A stretch of DNA of 64,000 bases, from assembly GCA_029203125.1 (NCBI GenBank), contig CP119317.1:3472001-3536000 (forward strand), in the 5' to 3' direction. A program made the translations under genes and the position numbers. Below the pieces are notes generated by a model, which did not search any database, was not told the origin of the DNA, and worked only from the letters and a program-made list of their open reading frames with translations. Positions 42,348 to 51,331 of this stretch are shown one piece after another. This DNA comes from Candidatus Cohnella colombiensis (lineage in GTDB: Bacteria; Bacillota; Bacilli; Paenibacillales; Paenibacillaceae). Within the stretch, counting starts at the first letter, position 1; every line of letters starts with the position of its first letter.

Positions 42348-43397
42348 TTACGACGTCTTCGCTAATACACCTAGTATCGCTTCACTTGCATATCGATCTT
42401 TACCGTCGATGATCTTCTTCGCATAATCCATTCCACCCGGGATCGACACAAGCGCAACGGCTGCATTTTGTCTAACCCACCATTCTTTATCGCTAACACC
42501 TCGACTAAGGGATTCAAAGCTTTTCTTCGTACCGATATTCTCCAAGCCCTTCGCCGCTGCCGCTCTAACTTCCCACATTTCATCGTCTAGGCAGTCAATC
42601 AATTGCTGTTCATTCGCTTCGCCTTCACACTGTGCAATTGCTCGAACACATGCAATTTTTAAGTTTTTATCTGTGCTTGATAGAAATTGAATATAATAGT
42701 CCATCAGCCCTTCGCATTGCTGATCAACTGCCATTTTAATGAGAACACCTTTAATATAGTTGTCACTATGCTCGATCGTTGCTTTGAATAGCTCTTCTTT
42801 AGACCCCGTGAATACGGAGAGCACTTCAACGACAGCGCGAAACGACAAGTTAATGTTGTTGGCATTGGCATACAAGCTTTCGGACAGCCGGTTTAAATCT
42901 CCTAGCTTAGAGAGTGCAAGCAGCACATGATATACCACAACATTGCTTTCGCTCTTAATCAACTTGTAAACCAAATCTCTTAATGATTGAATATTTATGT
43001 CACCTGCATAACGACAGGCAAGTGCCTGCTTATAAACGCTCTTCGACAGCAGCATCTTCTCTAGATAACCATGAATCTTAGTCTGCTGGATTAGCAGTAT
43101 GAGCTGTTCATCATGTTCCTCACGATGCTCGTCACGATGCTGAATTAGCAGCTTAATGAACAGCTCTTTCCGTCTGCTTCCACGTTGGATATACTGTCCA
43201 ATCTGATCCTTTGCTTGTTGTTGCTTTACGTTATGTGTATCCATATAATCTGAAAACAGATTGTTTAATGTTTCAATCACACGAGCATCTGAACGCTTAC
43301 TGAGATACGAATATGTCCATGCGCATAATATCGCAATAAAGAATACCATCGTCAGTCCTAATGATACCCACAAATAGATTAACGCCTGATCGATCAT
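42348..43397 (-). CDS. Membrane-anchored HEAT-repeat protein of the polysaccharide locus
   Basis: The 349-residue protein has one N-terminal membrane helix (about 7-30) followed by a cytoplasmic alpha-helical array. The C-terminal half has clear HEAT repeats, for example KIACVRAIAQCEGE, WEVRAAAAKGLENIG and WWVRQNAAVALVSI. HEAT arrays are protein-docking scaffolds. Placed 33 bases before the glycosyltransferase gene and 24 after the glycosidase-like gene, it probably organises the synthase complex at the inner membrane face. No catalytic motif is visible. Confidence 0.85.
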   Translation of the reverse strand: MIDQALIYLWVSLGLTMVFFIAILCAWTYSYLSKRSDARVIETLNNLFSDYMDTHNVKQQQAKDQIGQYIQRGSRRKELFIKLLIQHRDEHREEHDEQLILLIQQTKIHGYLEKMLLSKSVYKQALACRYAGDINIQSLRDLVYKLIKSESNVVVYHVLLALSKLGDLNRLSESLYANANNINLSFRAVVEVLSVFTGSKEELFKATIEHSDNYIKGVLIKMAVDQQCEGLMDYYIQFLSSTDKNLKIACVRAIAQCEGEANEQQLIDCLDDEMWEVRAAAAKGLENIGTKKSFESLSRGVSDKEWWVRQNAAVALVSIPGGMDYAKKIIDGKDRYASEAILGVLAKTS

Positions 43398-43421
43398 AGT
43401 TGATTTTCACCTCGTACTACC

Positions 43422-46358
43422 TCATTCTAAAAACATGGTTTGAATCTGTGCATAGCTCGACTTCTGACGAGAGGTGTACTTTGGCACTTCCCATGGACTC
43501 CAAGTAAACGTCTTGTAACCTGCTGAGGTTACACTTTCAGGGAAATGGTACGTAGGTTCATTCGTCTTCTTGTCCATAATGACGAGTGAAGCTATAATTC
43601 CAACAGTCATTCGGGCAGTAAGCACATTCTTCTCGTTGTCGAAAATGCCTGTACGCTTTTCATCATTCAACACAAGCAGTCCTGATGGATCAGAAAAATT
43701 CAATTTCATCCATGGAATTCTCACATATAGAGTTTTATTTTCAACATAAAAATGATTGCTACTCGCTTCAAAAGAACCCGCAGTTAATGTAGATTCGTCC
43801 TCATCACCAGTTCCCATCTGCTCAAACATTCCCGTTGTCGAAATTGCACTAAAATAGGTGCCCTTACTTGCATTATAGGATGGAATGACAAGCAGCTGTG
43901 CTTGATCGCGATGATCTATCCGAATGTTGAACTCGACTCCCGACCAATTTTGCAAAACATCTGGAGCCAGCATATATTCGCCATTTTTACGATCGATTGT
44001 GTCCAGATATATCATGATTCTTTCTTTGTTGAACTCAGGTAATTGATTGAAGCTCGCTTTCATATAGAAGTACGATTCATCCGACGTAAGCGCTAATGAA
44101 TCCAGTGGACCCGAGCCATGCAATATCATCGAATACTCTGTAGGTACTTTAGACTCTAGTGCTAAAATTCCATAATTTTGAGCAGGATCAGTCACATTGT
44201 GCCATAGGCTGCCTCGATCATAAGGGACCATCCTAGAAGATGTTTTTGAGCTGCTCTTTCCCCACTCGTCCGCCCACTCATAGATCAGTCCACCCATCGC
44301 ACTGCTATCCTTGATGGCTTGCCATAACGCTACAATACTTTCACCTTGCTCTGACTCCGTTATGTTGCCGCTTGATGGGTAGCCAAACTCACTAATGAGA
44401 AGCGGATAAGGTTGGTACTCCTTAACGAATGACTCCAAGTTGTTTTTTAAACTCTCGGGATCTTTCAAGAATGAATAAGCACCGAATAGACCGGCTGTCA
44501 CTTTGGAGCTTACTTTCATGTGCATTAGGAATGGTTTCATTGTGGAATCACTAGCAACAGCTACAGGATGCTGCATCTGATAGTTTGTTTGCTCATACGC
44601 AAACAAATAATCTATAACAGTAGCAAGCCATGACTCTGTTAGCGATGCATCCTTATCTACTGACACATATTCGCCGGCATATCCCGTTGCAGCGCCAGCA
44701 GATTCTGTTGCCACTACCCTTTCAGCGCTTAAGTTAGGATCAAGCAAATAACCCAGTACATAACGCGACACATCGTTCGAATACTGTGCATATTGGCCAT
44801 GAAGAGCATTCACCGTTACATCTACGCTCGCTTGAAAGGAAGCGACCGCTTCACGATCTAAGCTCTTCATTGAGGACCCACTTTGATCCACCGTCAAACT
44901 CTGCAATAATAAAAGCTGTTCCTTCGGATGACTGTAGTTATAACTATCAAGAGCACGGTAAAATGTAGGTGGCATTAACCTGTATACTCGAATCGTATTC
45001 GCATTCATATTTGCAATCTGTTCTAGCCAATCCAAATAAAACGAATGATCGTCAGGCAACGTACTTCCAGCCTCGCCAGGTAAGGTGTCACCGATGTTTA
45101 CTCCCTTTACCTCATACTTGCTCCAAGCTCCTTGACGATATACTGCGAACTGTCCGTCCACAATTTTAGATACAAGCTGACTGCCATCCTCAGCAACTTC
45201 AACTTCACCCGTCTGCGTTATCTCACGTTTGAGAGGAGTAACCTCTTTCAGCACCTGAGACATGAAGGGGATGTAGAAATTCCAATAGAAATAACCCAGG
45301 TCACCTTCACTGTCGATACTGAAATAACGATACAGCGTAGGTGCGCCGACAAACTTCTGAATGCGATCCGGTCCGCGATAGTCGGTAAAATCACCCGCTA
45401 AGTAATAGGAATTTCGACCGTCAGCGTGATTGGCAATAATCGCCGGGAAACTCGAACTAAGACCATATGGCTTCAGTTGCGCTGCACCGGCTTCTGTCAA
45501 TTTCAAGTCGTACCACGCGATGACCGACTGTGAATTTACTGGCTCTACAATTTCAAACCAATTGTAATAATCGACCGCCTTTACACGGTCGTACGACTTC
45601 TCTTGCTCAGACATCCGGATTTGAAGAGAGCTTCCGACAAAGCCAACTTCACGCTGTAACACAACAATTCTATCGTTTCCTGCAATGACTATACCTGCGC
45701 CAGACAAATTCCACTGCTTCCCGTACTGCCGTTCATAAATCGCTCTAATCCAATGAGGCACATCGAGCTCTGAGGACAAATCAGAGAAAAACTTACCTGC
45801 AACTCCTGTAAAATGAAGGCCGAAGATATGCTCTAATTCTTGTGCTACATCCGATGTTGTAGGGTCCCCAGCGATATTATATTCGCCGATGATCGTTGTC
45901 CCTTTTTCATAGCTTGTCGCAATAACCGCGACTTCCTCCTTCCTCATCCCTGATACACCGGCGGGTTCTGAGCCATTCGTCTTCGAATTGCCCGTCCCGT
46001 ACATATCTGAAATGAAGATGACATCGGGAGTATGCTCCCGACTTTCAAGCGGTTTATTGACAAGCTTTCCGTTATCTAAAAAATTGCCATAATAATCTCG
46101 TTTGACGTTATATTCCTTGTTTGTGTCGGGTCGCTTAAGTCCCATGTAATTCATAAGCCAATATAGCCCTTGCTGCTTGCTGTAGTCCAGCTTTACGACT
46201 TCTCCAGAAGCCCCTGACACGAGCGGAAACGTTTTATTAAAGACGACTATGTCCAATTGTGTATGACTCACGAACCTCCAAATTACAAAAGGTGTGGCGA
46301 TAATTACGATAAGAGCAATGCCTACAATGTAGACAAGGCCGAACTTCTTTCTACGCAT
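43422..46358 (-). CDS. Large exported glycosidase-like protein (978 aa) of the polysaccharide locus
   Basis: The protein has an N-terminal membrane helix (about 9-30) and a long extracytoplasmic part. Residues about 35-400 form a region not recognised. From about 415 it resembles the 734-residue neighbour: a GVNIG...PGE opening, NANTIRVYRLMPPTFYRAL, a Glu in VVATES, and SEFGYPSSG followed by EWADEW. SEFG at the end of a strand is typical of the nucleophile in clan GH-A TIM barrels. A beta-sandwich of about 220 residues ends the protein. Likely role: cutting, trimming or binding the nascent polymer outside the membrane; activity is unproven. Confidence 0.82.
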   Translation of the reverse strand: MRRKKFGLVYIVGIALIVIIATPFVIWRFVSHTQLDIVVFNKTFPLVSGASGEVVKLDYSKQQGLYWLMNYMGLKRPDTNKEYNVKRDYYGNFLDNGKLVNKPLESREHTPDVIFISDMYGTGNSKTNGSEPAGVSGMRKEEVAVIATSYEKGTTIIGEYNIAGDPTTSDVAQELEHIFGLHFTGVAGKFFSDLSSELDVPHWIRAIYERQYGKQWNLSGAGIVIAGNDRIVVLQREVGFVGSSLQIRMSEQEKSYDRVKAVDYYNWFEIVEPVNSQSVIAWYDLKLTEAGAAQLKPYGLSSSFPAIIANHADGRNSYYLAGDFTDYRGPDRIQKFVGAPTLYRYFSIDSEGDLGYFYWNFYIPFMSQVLKEVTPLKREITQTGEVEVAEDGSQLVSKIVDGQFAVYRQGAWSKYEVKGVNIGDTLPGEAGSTLPDDHSFYLDWLEQIANMNANTIRVYRLMPPTFYRALDSYNYSHPKEQLLLLQSLTVDQSGSSMKSLDREAVASFQASVDVTVNALHGQYAQYSNDVSRYVLGYLLDPNLSAERVVATESAGAATGYAGEYVSVDKDASLTESWLATVIDYLFAYEQTNYQMQHPVAVASDSTMKPFLMHMKVSSKVTAGLFGAYSFLKDPESLKNNLESFVKEYQPYPLLISEFGYPSSGNITESEQGESIVALWQAIKDSSAMGGLIYEWADEWGKSSSKTSSRMVPYDRGSLWHNVTDPAQNYGILALESKVPTEYSMILHGSGPLDSLALTSDESYFYMKASFNQLPEFNKERIMIYLDTIDRKNGEYMLAPDVLQNWSGVEFNIRIDHRDQAQLLVIPSYNASKGTYFSAISTTGMFEQMGTGDEDESTLTAGSFEASSNHFYVENKTLYVRIPWMKLNFSDPSGLLVLNDEKRTGIFDNEKNVLTARMTVGIIASLVIMDKKTNEPTYHFPESVTSAGYKTFTWSPWEVPKYTSRQKSSYAQIQTMFLE

Positions 46359-46369
46359 TTACTTAATCC

Positions 46370-48574
46370 TCATTTTCTGGCACCTAAAGCTTGAAAGCCA
46401 TTTTTTAAAATATAATAAGAAGGTTTGAGCCGTTCATGAAAGGTCGGAATATCCCATGCTTCCCAATGATACTCGCTCATAGAAACCGTCTGTTCCTGTT
46501 CGCTTTTGGCGAGCCCGCCCTTGATACGAGCAATGCCAACGTTAAAGCCATTCACCTGTAGTGGAGTAATCTTGCCCTGACTAAACATATCGTTTATGAC
46601 ATATTTTTGAGAAGGGTCCATGACATTGAGCAACTGCCATGGAATTCTAATCTCAAGGTTCCCGTTGTCATAGTAGAAATCGCTTAAGGAATCAAAATCA
46701 TCACTGTCTGGATTAGAAATTCCATATTTCAATACGCCTGTTTCGTATCCCGTAAACGGAACGGCAAGCTCTACGATCGGAATATGCATCTCTCTCGTCA
46801 AGGCGAGTTGAATAGGGTTAAAGATCCCCGAGTTTTTGTGATGATACGCTTCGTTCTGCTTCAAGTAGTCCGATAAGATCGCGTGTCGGAAATAGTAATT
46901 GTCATAATACGCATCGACCATCAAACGGGAATCATTCTGTCCATGAATTTGCAGTACAAAATCGGCAGCATCGCTGAAGTTTGTTTTAAATTGTGCGAAT
47001 TGGTCGTTGCCTTGGTCCGCAATCGTATCAAAAGGAATGATCAGCGTGTCTTTGCTAAAGTCGTAACTATCAGACTCTACCCGTAAATAGACATAGCCCT
47101 CATCACTCTTGATGTACAGCTTCATCTCATCCGAAGTATAGATCGGCTTATCCTCGCTCCAATCGTCAACTTTGCCATCCACATAACTAATACTTTGATC
47201 CGTTCCAGGGTCCATCGCGAGCAATCCAAAATGCTGTTCATTCGTCTGCGCATTCAACCAGAACGGACGATGATCAGACATGTCTAGGTCGCTATTATTC
47301 CATGTGCGCTTAAACCACTCATCTTGCCAGGAAAACACTAGACCGCCTGCAAGCCGTGCTGCATCAATATCGTTCATCATGTGCAAAATCATTTCACCCT
47401 GCGACTTTTCATCGACAAAGCCTTGATTATAACCGGTAACGATATTTTCGTGTGCTTTGCCTCTTGATGCTGGAATGCCTAGCTCAGAGATCACAATCGG
47501 CATCGAATGCACTTTCTTAATATCTTCTAGATAAGCGCGATAGGGATTAACCTTGCCGTCTTCATCCACATATTCCACATAATCATGCTGATAACTAAAA
47601 GAATCAGGATAATAAGGGTAGACGTGATAGGAAACAAACATCCCTGGCTTGTAAGTATCATGCCATTTCACGTGCTCGACATTCACTTCGACAAGATCTT
47701 CGTTTATATACGGCTCGTAGGGGTGTTCAAGTGGATCTGTTGTCACCCAGTTGGAGAAAGCAACTGGTCGTTGCATGCTGTATCGGGTCATCTCATAACT
47801 AATCAGTTCATCGCCTAGCTGTGCGAGGAATGCTTCGAATGGCGAGGCATCTACAGTGTACAAGTATTGGCCATCGTACGAAGCACGATCAGGGTTGTGC
47901 TCATTCGTCCCGACCACTAATGCGGGCTCCCACTCAATTCCTAAAATCCAGCCCATCACGTAGCGCGAAATGTCCGATGTATAGGTGCCGTCAGCGTGAC
48001 CTTTACGAACGGGCAAATCATGTCTGCCGTGGATAATATCAATGATGTCTTGACCACTCTTTATCGTATCGTTTAATATTTTATCGTCCTGACCGAAAGT
48101 ATCCTCAATTGAAACAATATCATTCTCATTGATCCATACCCCATGAATAACATAGATGGGGTCATGGCCCGCTCGCTCTGCAGCTTGATTGAAGTCATAC
48201 AGCGCATTATAAAATTGCGGGCGGAGGATCGTGTACACACGGATCGTGTTGGCATTCATCTCAGAAATATAGCCAAACCAGCGATAGTATTCTTCATATG
48301 AAATCGCAAGTTCACCTGGAAATGCACCTGGCTTACCCGCTCCGATATTTACACCTTTAACAAACGTTTTTTCCCAATTACTATTTCTATAGATATAAAA
48401 CGACTGTTGATCAGTTTTACTCATATATTGAACGCCTTGATCTTCCGCGAACTGGAACGATAAGGGTGTCGACTCTGTTGATTTCTTGTTTGAATCTAAC
48501 GACATATATCCGAAAACACCTATACCAACGGCGACAATCACAATAATTGTACTCAGTGCGAACTTCCTAGTCAT
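46370..48574 (-). CDS. Exported glycosidase-like protein (734 aa), paralogue of the 978-aa neighbour
   Basis: After an N-terminal membrane helix (about 5-25) comes a predicted TIM barrel (about 70-450). It has GVNIGAGKPG, MNANTIRVYTILRPQFYNAL, a candidate acid/base Glu in VVGTNEHNP and a candidate nucleophile in VVISELGIPASRG, then FSWQDEWFKRTW. A C-terminal beta-sandwich (about 480-730, starting VDGKVDDWSED) recalls carbohydrate-binding or DOMON-type domains. It aligns over most of its length with the C-terminal two thirds of the next gene product, 11 bases away, so the pair arose by duplication. First gene of the five- or six-gene operon. Confidence 0.84.
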   Translation of the reverse strand: MTRKFALSTIIVIVAVGIGVFGYMSLDSNKKSTESTPLSFQFAEDQGVQYMSKTDQQSFYIYRNSNWEKTFVKGVNIGAGKPGAFPGELAISYEEYYRWFGYISEMNANTIRVYTILRPQFYNALYDFNQAAERAGHDPIYVIHGVWINENDIVSIEDTFGQDDKILNDTIKSGQDIIDIIHGRHDLPVRKGHADGTYTSDISRYVMGWILGIEWEPALVVGTNEHNPDRASYDGQYLYTVDASPFEAFLAQLGDELISYEMTRYSMQRPVAFSNWVTTDPLEHPYEPYINEDLVEVNVEHVKWHDTYKPGMFVSYHVYPYYPDSFSYQHDYVEYVDEDGKVNPYRAYLEDIKKVHSMPIVISELGIPASRGKAHENIVTGYNQGFVDEKSQGEMILHMMNDIDAARLAGGLVFSWQDEWFKRTWNNSDLDMSDHRPFWLNAQTNEQHFGLLAMDPGTDQSISYVDGKVDDWSEDKPIYTSDEMKLYIKSDEGYVYLRVESDSYDFSKDTLIIPFDTIADQGNDQFAQFKTNFSDAADFVLQIHGQNDSRLMVDAYYDNYYFRHAILSDYLKQNEAYHHKNSGIFNPIQLALTREMHIPIVELAVPFTGYETGVLKYGISNPDSDDFDSLSDFYYDNGNLEIRIPWQLLNVMDPSQKYVINDMFSQGKITPLQVNGFNVGIARIKGGLAKSEQEQTVSMSEYHWEAWDIPTFHERLKPSYYILKNGFQALGARK

Positions 48575-48635
48575 GATCTAACCACAGCTCCAAATTAGAA
48601 TCTCTATTATTTATAATAAAAACCACAATTAAAAC

Positions 48636-48641
48636 ATTATA
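48636..48641 (-). promoter_or_regulatory. Possible -10 box of the polysaccharide operon
   Basis: On the reverse strand a perfect TATAAT lies about 60 bases before the 48574 start, just past the upstream terminator. No good -35 is present, so an activator or read-through is possible. Confidence 0.4.
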
Positions 48642-48654
48642 CCTAAAAAAACCG

Positions 48655-48690
48655 AACAAAAACAAAAACTTCCGATTTTTGTCGGAAGTT
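48655..48690 (-). terminator. Rho-independent terminator of the riboswitch-controlled gene
   Basis: On the reverse strand AACTTCCGA and TCGGAAGTT form a hairpin followed by a T-rich run (TTTGTTTTTG), 15 bases after the stop codon. Confidence 0.9.
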
Positions 48691-48704
48691 ACTTTTTACC
48701 TATC

Positions 48705-49592
48705 TCACTTCATCGCTACCCAGCTATCATAGTAATGAATAGCGATCCCCTGGAATGCTGAATCATTTTTATATGCTTGATACACGATTTCGAGCTGCTC
48801 ATCCATATATTCCTTCGTCTCTTCATAGAAGGTTACAAAGTTATTGCGAGCGGATAAACGACCCGTTTCAACCGCAATGGTGCCACGCACTTTATACTTC
48901 TGAAACAGCTTCATCTCCGCTGCCGAGATGCTCAATATCTCTTTCGCCGTATCTCTATATGCCATGATTGTAATATTGCTCACTTGCTTGCAGAGCCACT
49001 CGGCCATATTTCCCGATCCGTATTGATTTTGATAGTTGACCCCATAAAACCAGAAAGGAATATCAATACCAAAGTTTAACCGAAGCTTGTCCGCTTGATT
49101 ACGGAATCTAATTATCATCGTCTGATAGGCTTCGAGATATTGAGCGCTATTACTGTCATAATGCTCATGCTCATACGGCTCAACATCTAGATGAATGCCG
49201 GTAAACTTCTCTTGCTTGGCAGCAGTCGCTTGGTACTTGATCAACCAGTCTAGGAAAACCTGTTGAAGCTTTGCACCATTCTCAGCAACCCACTGCGGCG
49301 CACCATCCAACGCCTCGACTTTAATTTCTTTCAATGAAGCCTTGCGAATAAATTGGCGATAATACTCAACATCAACCGTGTCATCGATTTGCAGTAGCAA
49401 TACGTTGACATTACGAGATACAAGCTCTGCAATCACCTTGTCTGAATCTTTAATAATCTTATGTGCATCCCATAACCAAGTTGTAAGCTGTGTACGACTC
49501 GCGTAGGTCACTTTCGACTTAGCTGCTACGGTGACCGGGGCAACTCCGCAAAATAATAATAGAGCACTAAGCATTAACATCATCGTTCTCAT
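48705..49592 (-). CDS. Secreted TIM-barrel-like protein controlled by a c-di-GMP riboswitch
   Basis: The 295-residue product has a signal peptide (about 1-24) and a soluble domain with alternating strands and helices that looks like a TIM barrel of glycosidase type. Notable stretches are NVLLLQIDD, GIHLDVEPYEHE (an acidic cluster at a strand end, a candidate active site), NITIMAYRDT and GTIAVETG. It resembles YdaJ-like or related putative polysaccharide hydrolases only in general layout. The ATG at 49592 is chosen since the open frame to 49631 runs into the riboswitch aptamer. It is a single-gene unit with its own promoter and terminator, next to the polysaccharide operon. Confidence 0.85.
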   Translation of the reverse strand: MRTMMLMLSALLLFCGVAPVTVAAKSKVTYASRTQLTTWLWDAHKIIKDSDKVIAELVSRNVNVLLLQIDDTVDVEYYRQFIRKASLKEIKVEALDGAPQWVAENGAKLQQVFLDWLIKYQATAAKQEKFTGIHLDVEPYEHEHYDSNSAQYLEAYQTMIIRFRNQADKLRLNFGIDIPFWFYGVNYQNQYGSGNMAEWLCKQVSNITIMAYRDTAKEILSISAAEMKLFQKYKVRGTIAVETGRLSARNNFVTFYEETKEYMDEQLEIVYQAYKNDSAFQGIAIHYYDSWVAMK

Positions 49593-49614
49593 ACTCGCAT
49601 CATCTCTCTTCGTT

Positions 49615-49700
49615 CGGTAACTGGCTGCCATAGGTTTTCACACCCTTAGGCCCTGTAGTTTTGCGTCGCTGCCTTATCAGCAGGTTTGCTATTATCGTGA
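49615..49700 (-). ncRNA. Cyclic di-GMP-I (GEMM) riboswitch
   Basis: On the reverse strand the leader contains the conserved GEMM-I elements in order: AGCAAACC, a GNRA-like capped hairpin (CTGC...GCAG), GACGCAAA, GGGCCTAA, a second hairpin, and GGCAGCCAG-GTTACCG-type closing sequence (read as GGCAGCCAGTTACCG). These match the c-di-GMP aptamer (Vibrio Vc2 and Bacillus representatives) in sequence and spacing. The aptamer starts right after the predicted transcription start and ends about 23 bases before the start codon. With no terminator between aptamer and gene, control is likely at translation or by RNA folding around the start. Confidence 0.92.
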
Positions 49701-49712
49701 AGCTATATTCGG

Positions 49713-49741
49713 ATTATAACAAACTCCCATCAATGAAACAA
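49713..49741 (-). promoter_or_regulatory. Sigma-A promoter of the riboswitch-controlled gene
   Basis: On the reverse strand TTGTTT and a perfect TATAAT are 17 bases apart; transcription would begin just at the 5' edge of the riboswitch. Confidence 0.75.
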
Positions 49742-49783
49742 CGCAACTGTCAACAACCACTCCGAATCTAAATCCGCTTACTA

Positions 49784-49792
49784 TGGTATACT
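49784..49792 (+). promoter_or_regulatory. Extended -10 promoter of the amino-acid ABC operon
   Basis: TGGTATACT has the TG of an extended -10 before TATACT, 50 bases upstream of the start codon. The -35 region is weak. Confidence 0.5.
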
Positions 49793-49843
49793 TTATAGTA
49801 CTAAAATTTAATAAACGATTGATATTTCAAGGAAGTGGAACTA

Positions 49844-51331
49844 ATGTTTAGGAAACAATTCATGAAGCGAATGATCCCTCTGTTCGTCCTCATACTGTTA
49901 GTGCTAACCTTCGGGTCGACAGCATTCTTTCATCCGATTATTGCCTCTGCGGCGTCAGATGAACCTATACCTGCAAAGCATAAGTTAATTATGGGTACTT
50001 CACCCGACTACCCTCCATACGAAAGTATCGATGCGAAAAGCAACGGCGAGATTGTCGGTATGGATATCGACATTGCGAAAGCGATCACAAGCAAGCTTGG
50101 GTATGAGCTCGAGATTGCTAGTATGGACTTTAACGGGCTGATCGCTGCGCTACAGACTCATCGTGTCGATTTTGTCATGTCAGGAATGTCTGTAACCGAG
50201 GAACGCAAGCTAAGCGTTGCATTCTCCGATTCATACTATACTGCTCGCAATACGATCGTCTCCAGAGCGGATGACAACTTTGAAACGGTTGAGCAGCTTT
50301 CCGGTAAGCTTGTAGGCGCACAGCTAGGATCGACACAGGATCTATTCGCTGAGACGATCGAAGGCGCTTCGCTGAAGAAGCTTAATAAGATCGCAGACCT
50401 CATTCAGGAATTGAATTCTGACAGAATCGATGCAGCCATCGTGGAAGATGCCGTCGCAATTGAGATGGTGCTTGCCAATCCGAAGCTCGTCATGAACTTC
50501 CTCCCAGTAGCTGAGGAAGAGAACGGTTATTCCATCGCCTTTCCACAACAGTCCCAGCTCGTCGAAAGCTTCAACAACGCGCTACAGCAGATGCGCGAAA
50601 GTGGCGAACTTGGTCAAATTATTGACCATTGGTTTCAAGAGAAAGATACGGAGTCGAAGAGCTCCGGTTCACTCAAAATTGACTTTAGTGTACTGAACGG
50701 CTATGTCCCCTATATCCTAAAGGGTGTATATGTCACACTGCTGTTCACGCTCGTATCCGCCTTATTAGGCTTAATCTGGGGAACGATTCTTTCCCTCTTT
50801 AAAATATCTACAATTAAACCACTACAATGGTTTGCGACTGCTTATACTTCCGTCTTTCGCGGGACCCCATTACTCGTTCAGCTTACAATTATCTATTACG
50901 CGACACCACAGCTTTTCAACATTGATATCCCTGCTTTACTTGCAGCCGGGCTTGCATTCGGGCTTAATTCAGCAGCGTATCTATCTGAGACGATTCGCGG
51001 GGGAATCATGGCTGTCGACAAGGGACAACGCGAGGCTGCAATTTCGCTTGGTGTTCCCTACCGTAAAATGATGGTACGCATCATATTCCCTCAGGCTTTA
51101 CGCCACATCTTACCAGCAATCGTGAACGAAGTCGTCGCGCTACTGAAGGAATCTTCACTCGTATCCGTCATTGGGGTAACGGAGCTGATGCGTCGCGCAG
51201 ATGTCGTTAGAGCAAGCACATTCCGCGCTTTCGAAGCGTTATTGCTCGTTGCTGCTATCTACTACGTGCTTGTCCTTATCCTTACATCTCTTGCTAGCAT
51301 GCTCGAAAGGAGGCTGCGCCGAAGTGATTAA
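49844..51331 (+). CDS. Amino-acid ABC transporter binding protein-permease fusion
   Basis: The 495-residue protein joins a signal peptide or membrane anchor (about 10-37), an SBP_bac_3 amino-acid binding domain (about 45-270; GTSPDYPPYES, FVMSGMSVTEERK) and a polar amino-acid permease domain (about 285-490; FRGTPLLVQLTIIYYATPQ, EAAISLGVPYRKMMVRIIFPQALRHILP). The fusion layout is known from GlnP- and ArtP-like importers of Gram-positives. The ligand is probably a polar amino acid such as glutamine, arginine or histidine. ATG at 49844 is preferred, with AAGGAAG eight bases before it. It overlaps the ATPase gene by eight bases. Confidence 0.92.
   Translation: MFRKQFMKRMIPLFVLILLVLTFGSTAFFHPIIASAASDEPIPAKHKLIMGTSPDYPPYESIDAKSNGEIVGMDIDIAKAITSKLGYELEIASMDFNGLIAALQTHRVDFVMSGMSVTEERKLSVAFSDSYYTARNTIVSRADDNFETVEQLSGKLVGAQLGSTQDLFAETIEGASLKKLNKIADLIQELNSDRIDAAIVEDAVAIEMVLANPKLVMNFLPVAEEENGYSIAFPQQSQLVESFNNALQQMRESGELGQIIDHWFQEKDTESKSSGSLKIDFSVLNGYVPYILKGVYVTLLFTLVSALLGLIWGTILSLFKISTIKPLQWFATAYTSVFRGTPLLVQLTIIYYATPQLFNIDIPALLAAGLAFGLNSAAYLSETIRGGIMAVDKGQREAAISLGVPYRKMMVRIIFPQALRHILPAIVNEVVALLKESSLVSVIGVTELMRRADVVRASTFRAFEALLLVAAIYYVLVLILTSLASMLERRLRRSD

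Noticed and set aside
49592..49631. Longer start at the ATG at 49631 for the secreted TIM-barrel protein
   Set aside because: It lies inside the c-di-GMP aptamer, lacks a ribosome binding site, and would put 13 polar residues before the signal peptide.
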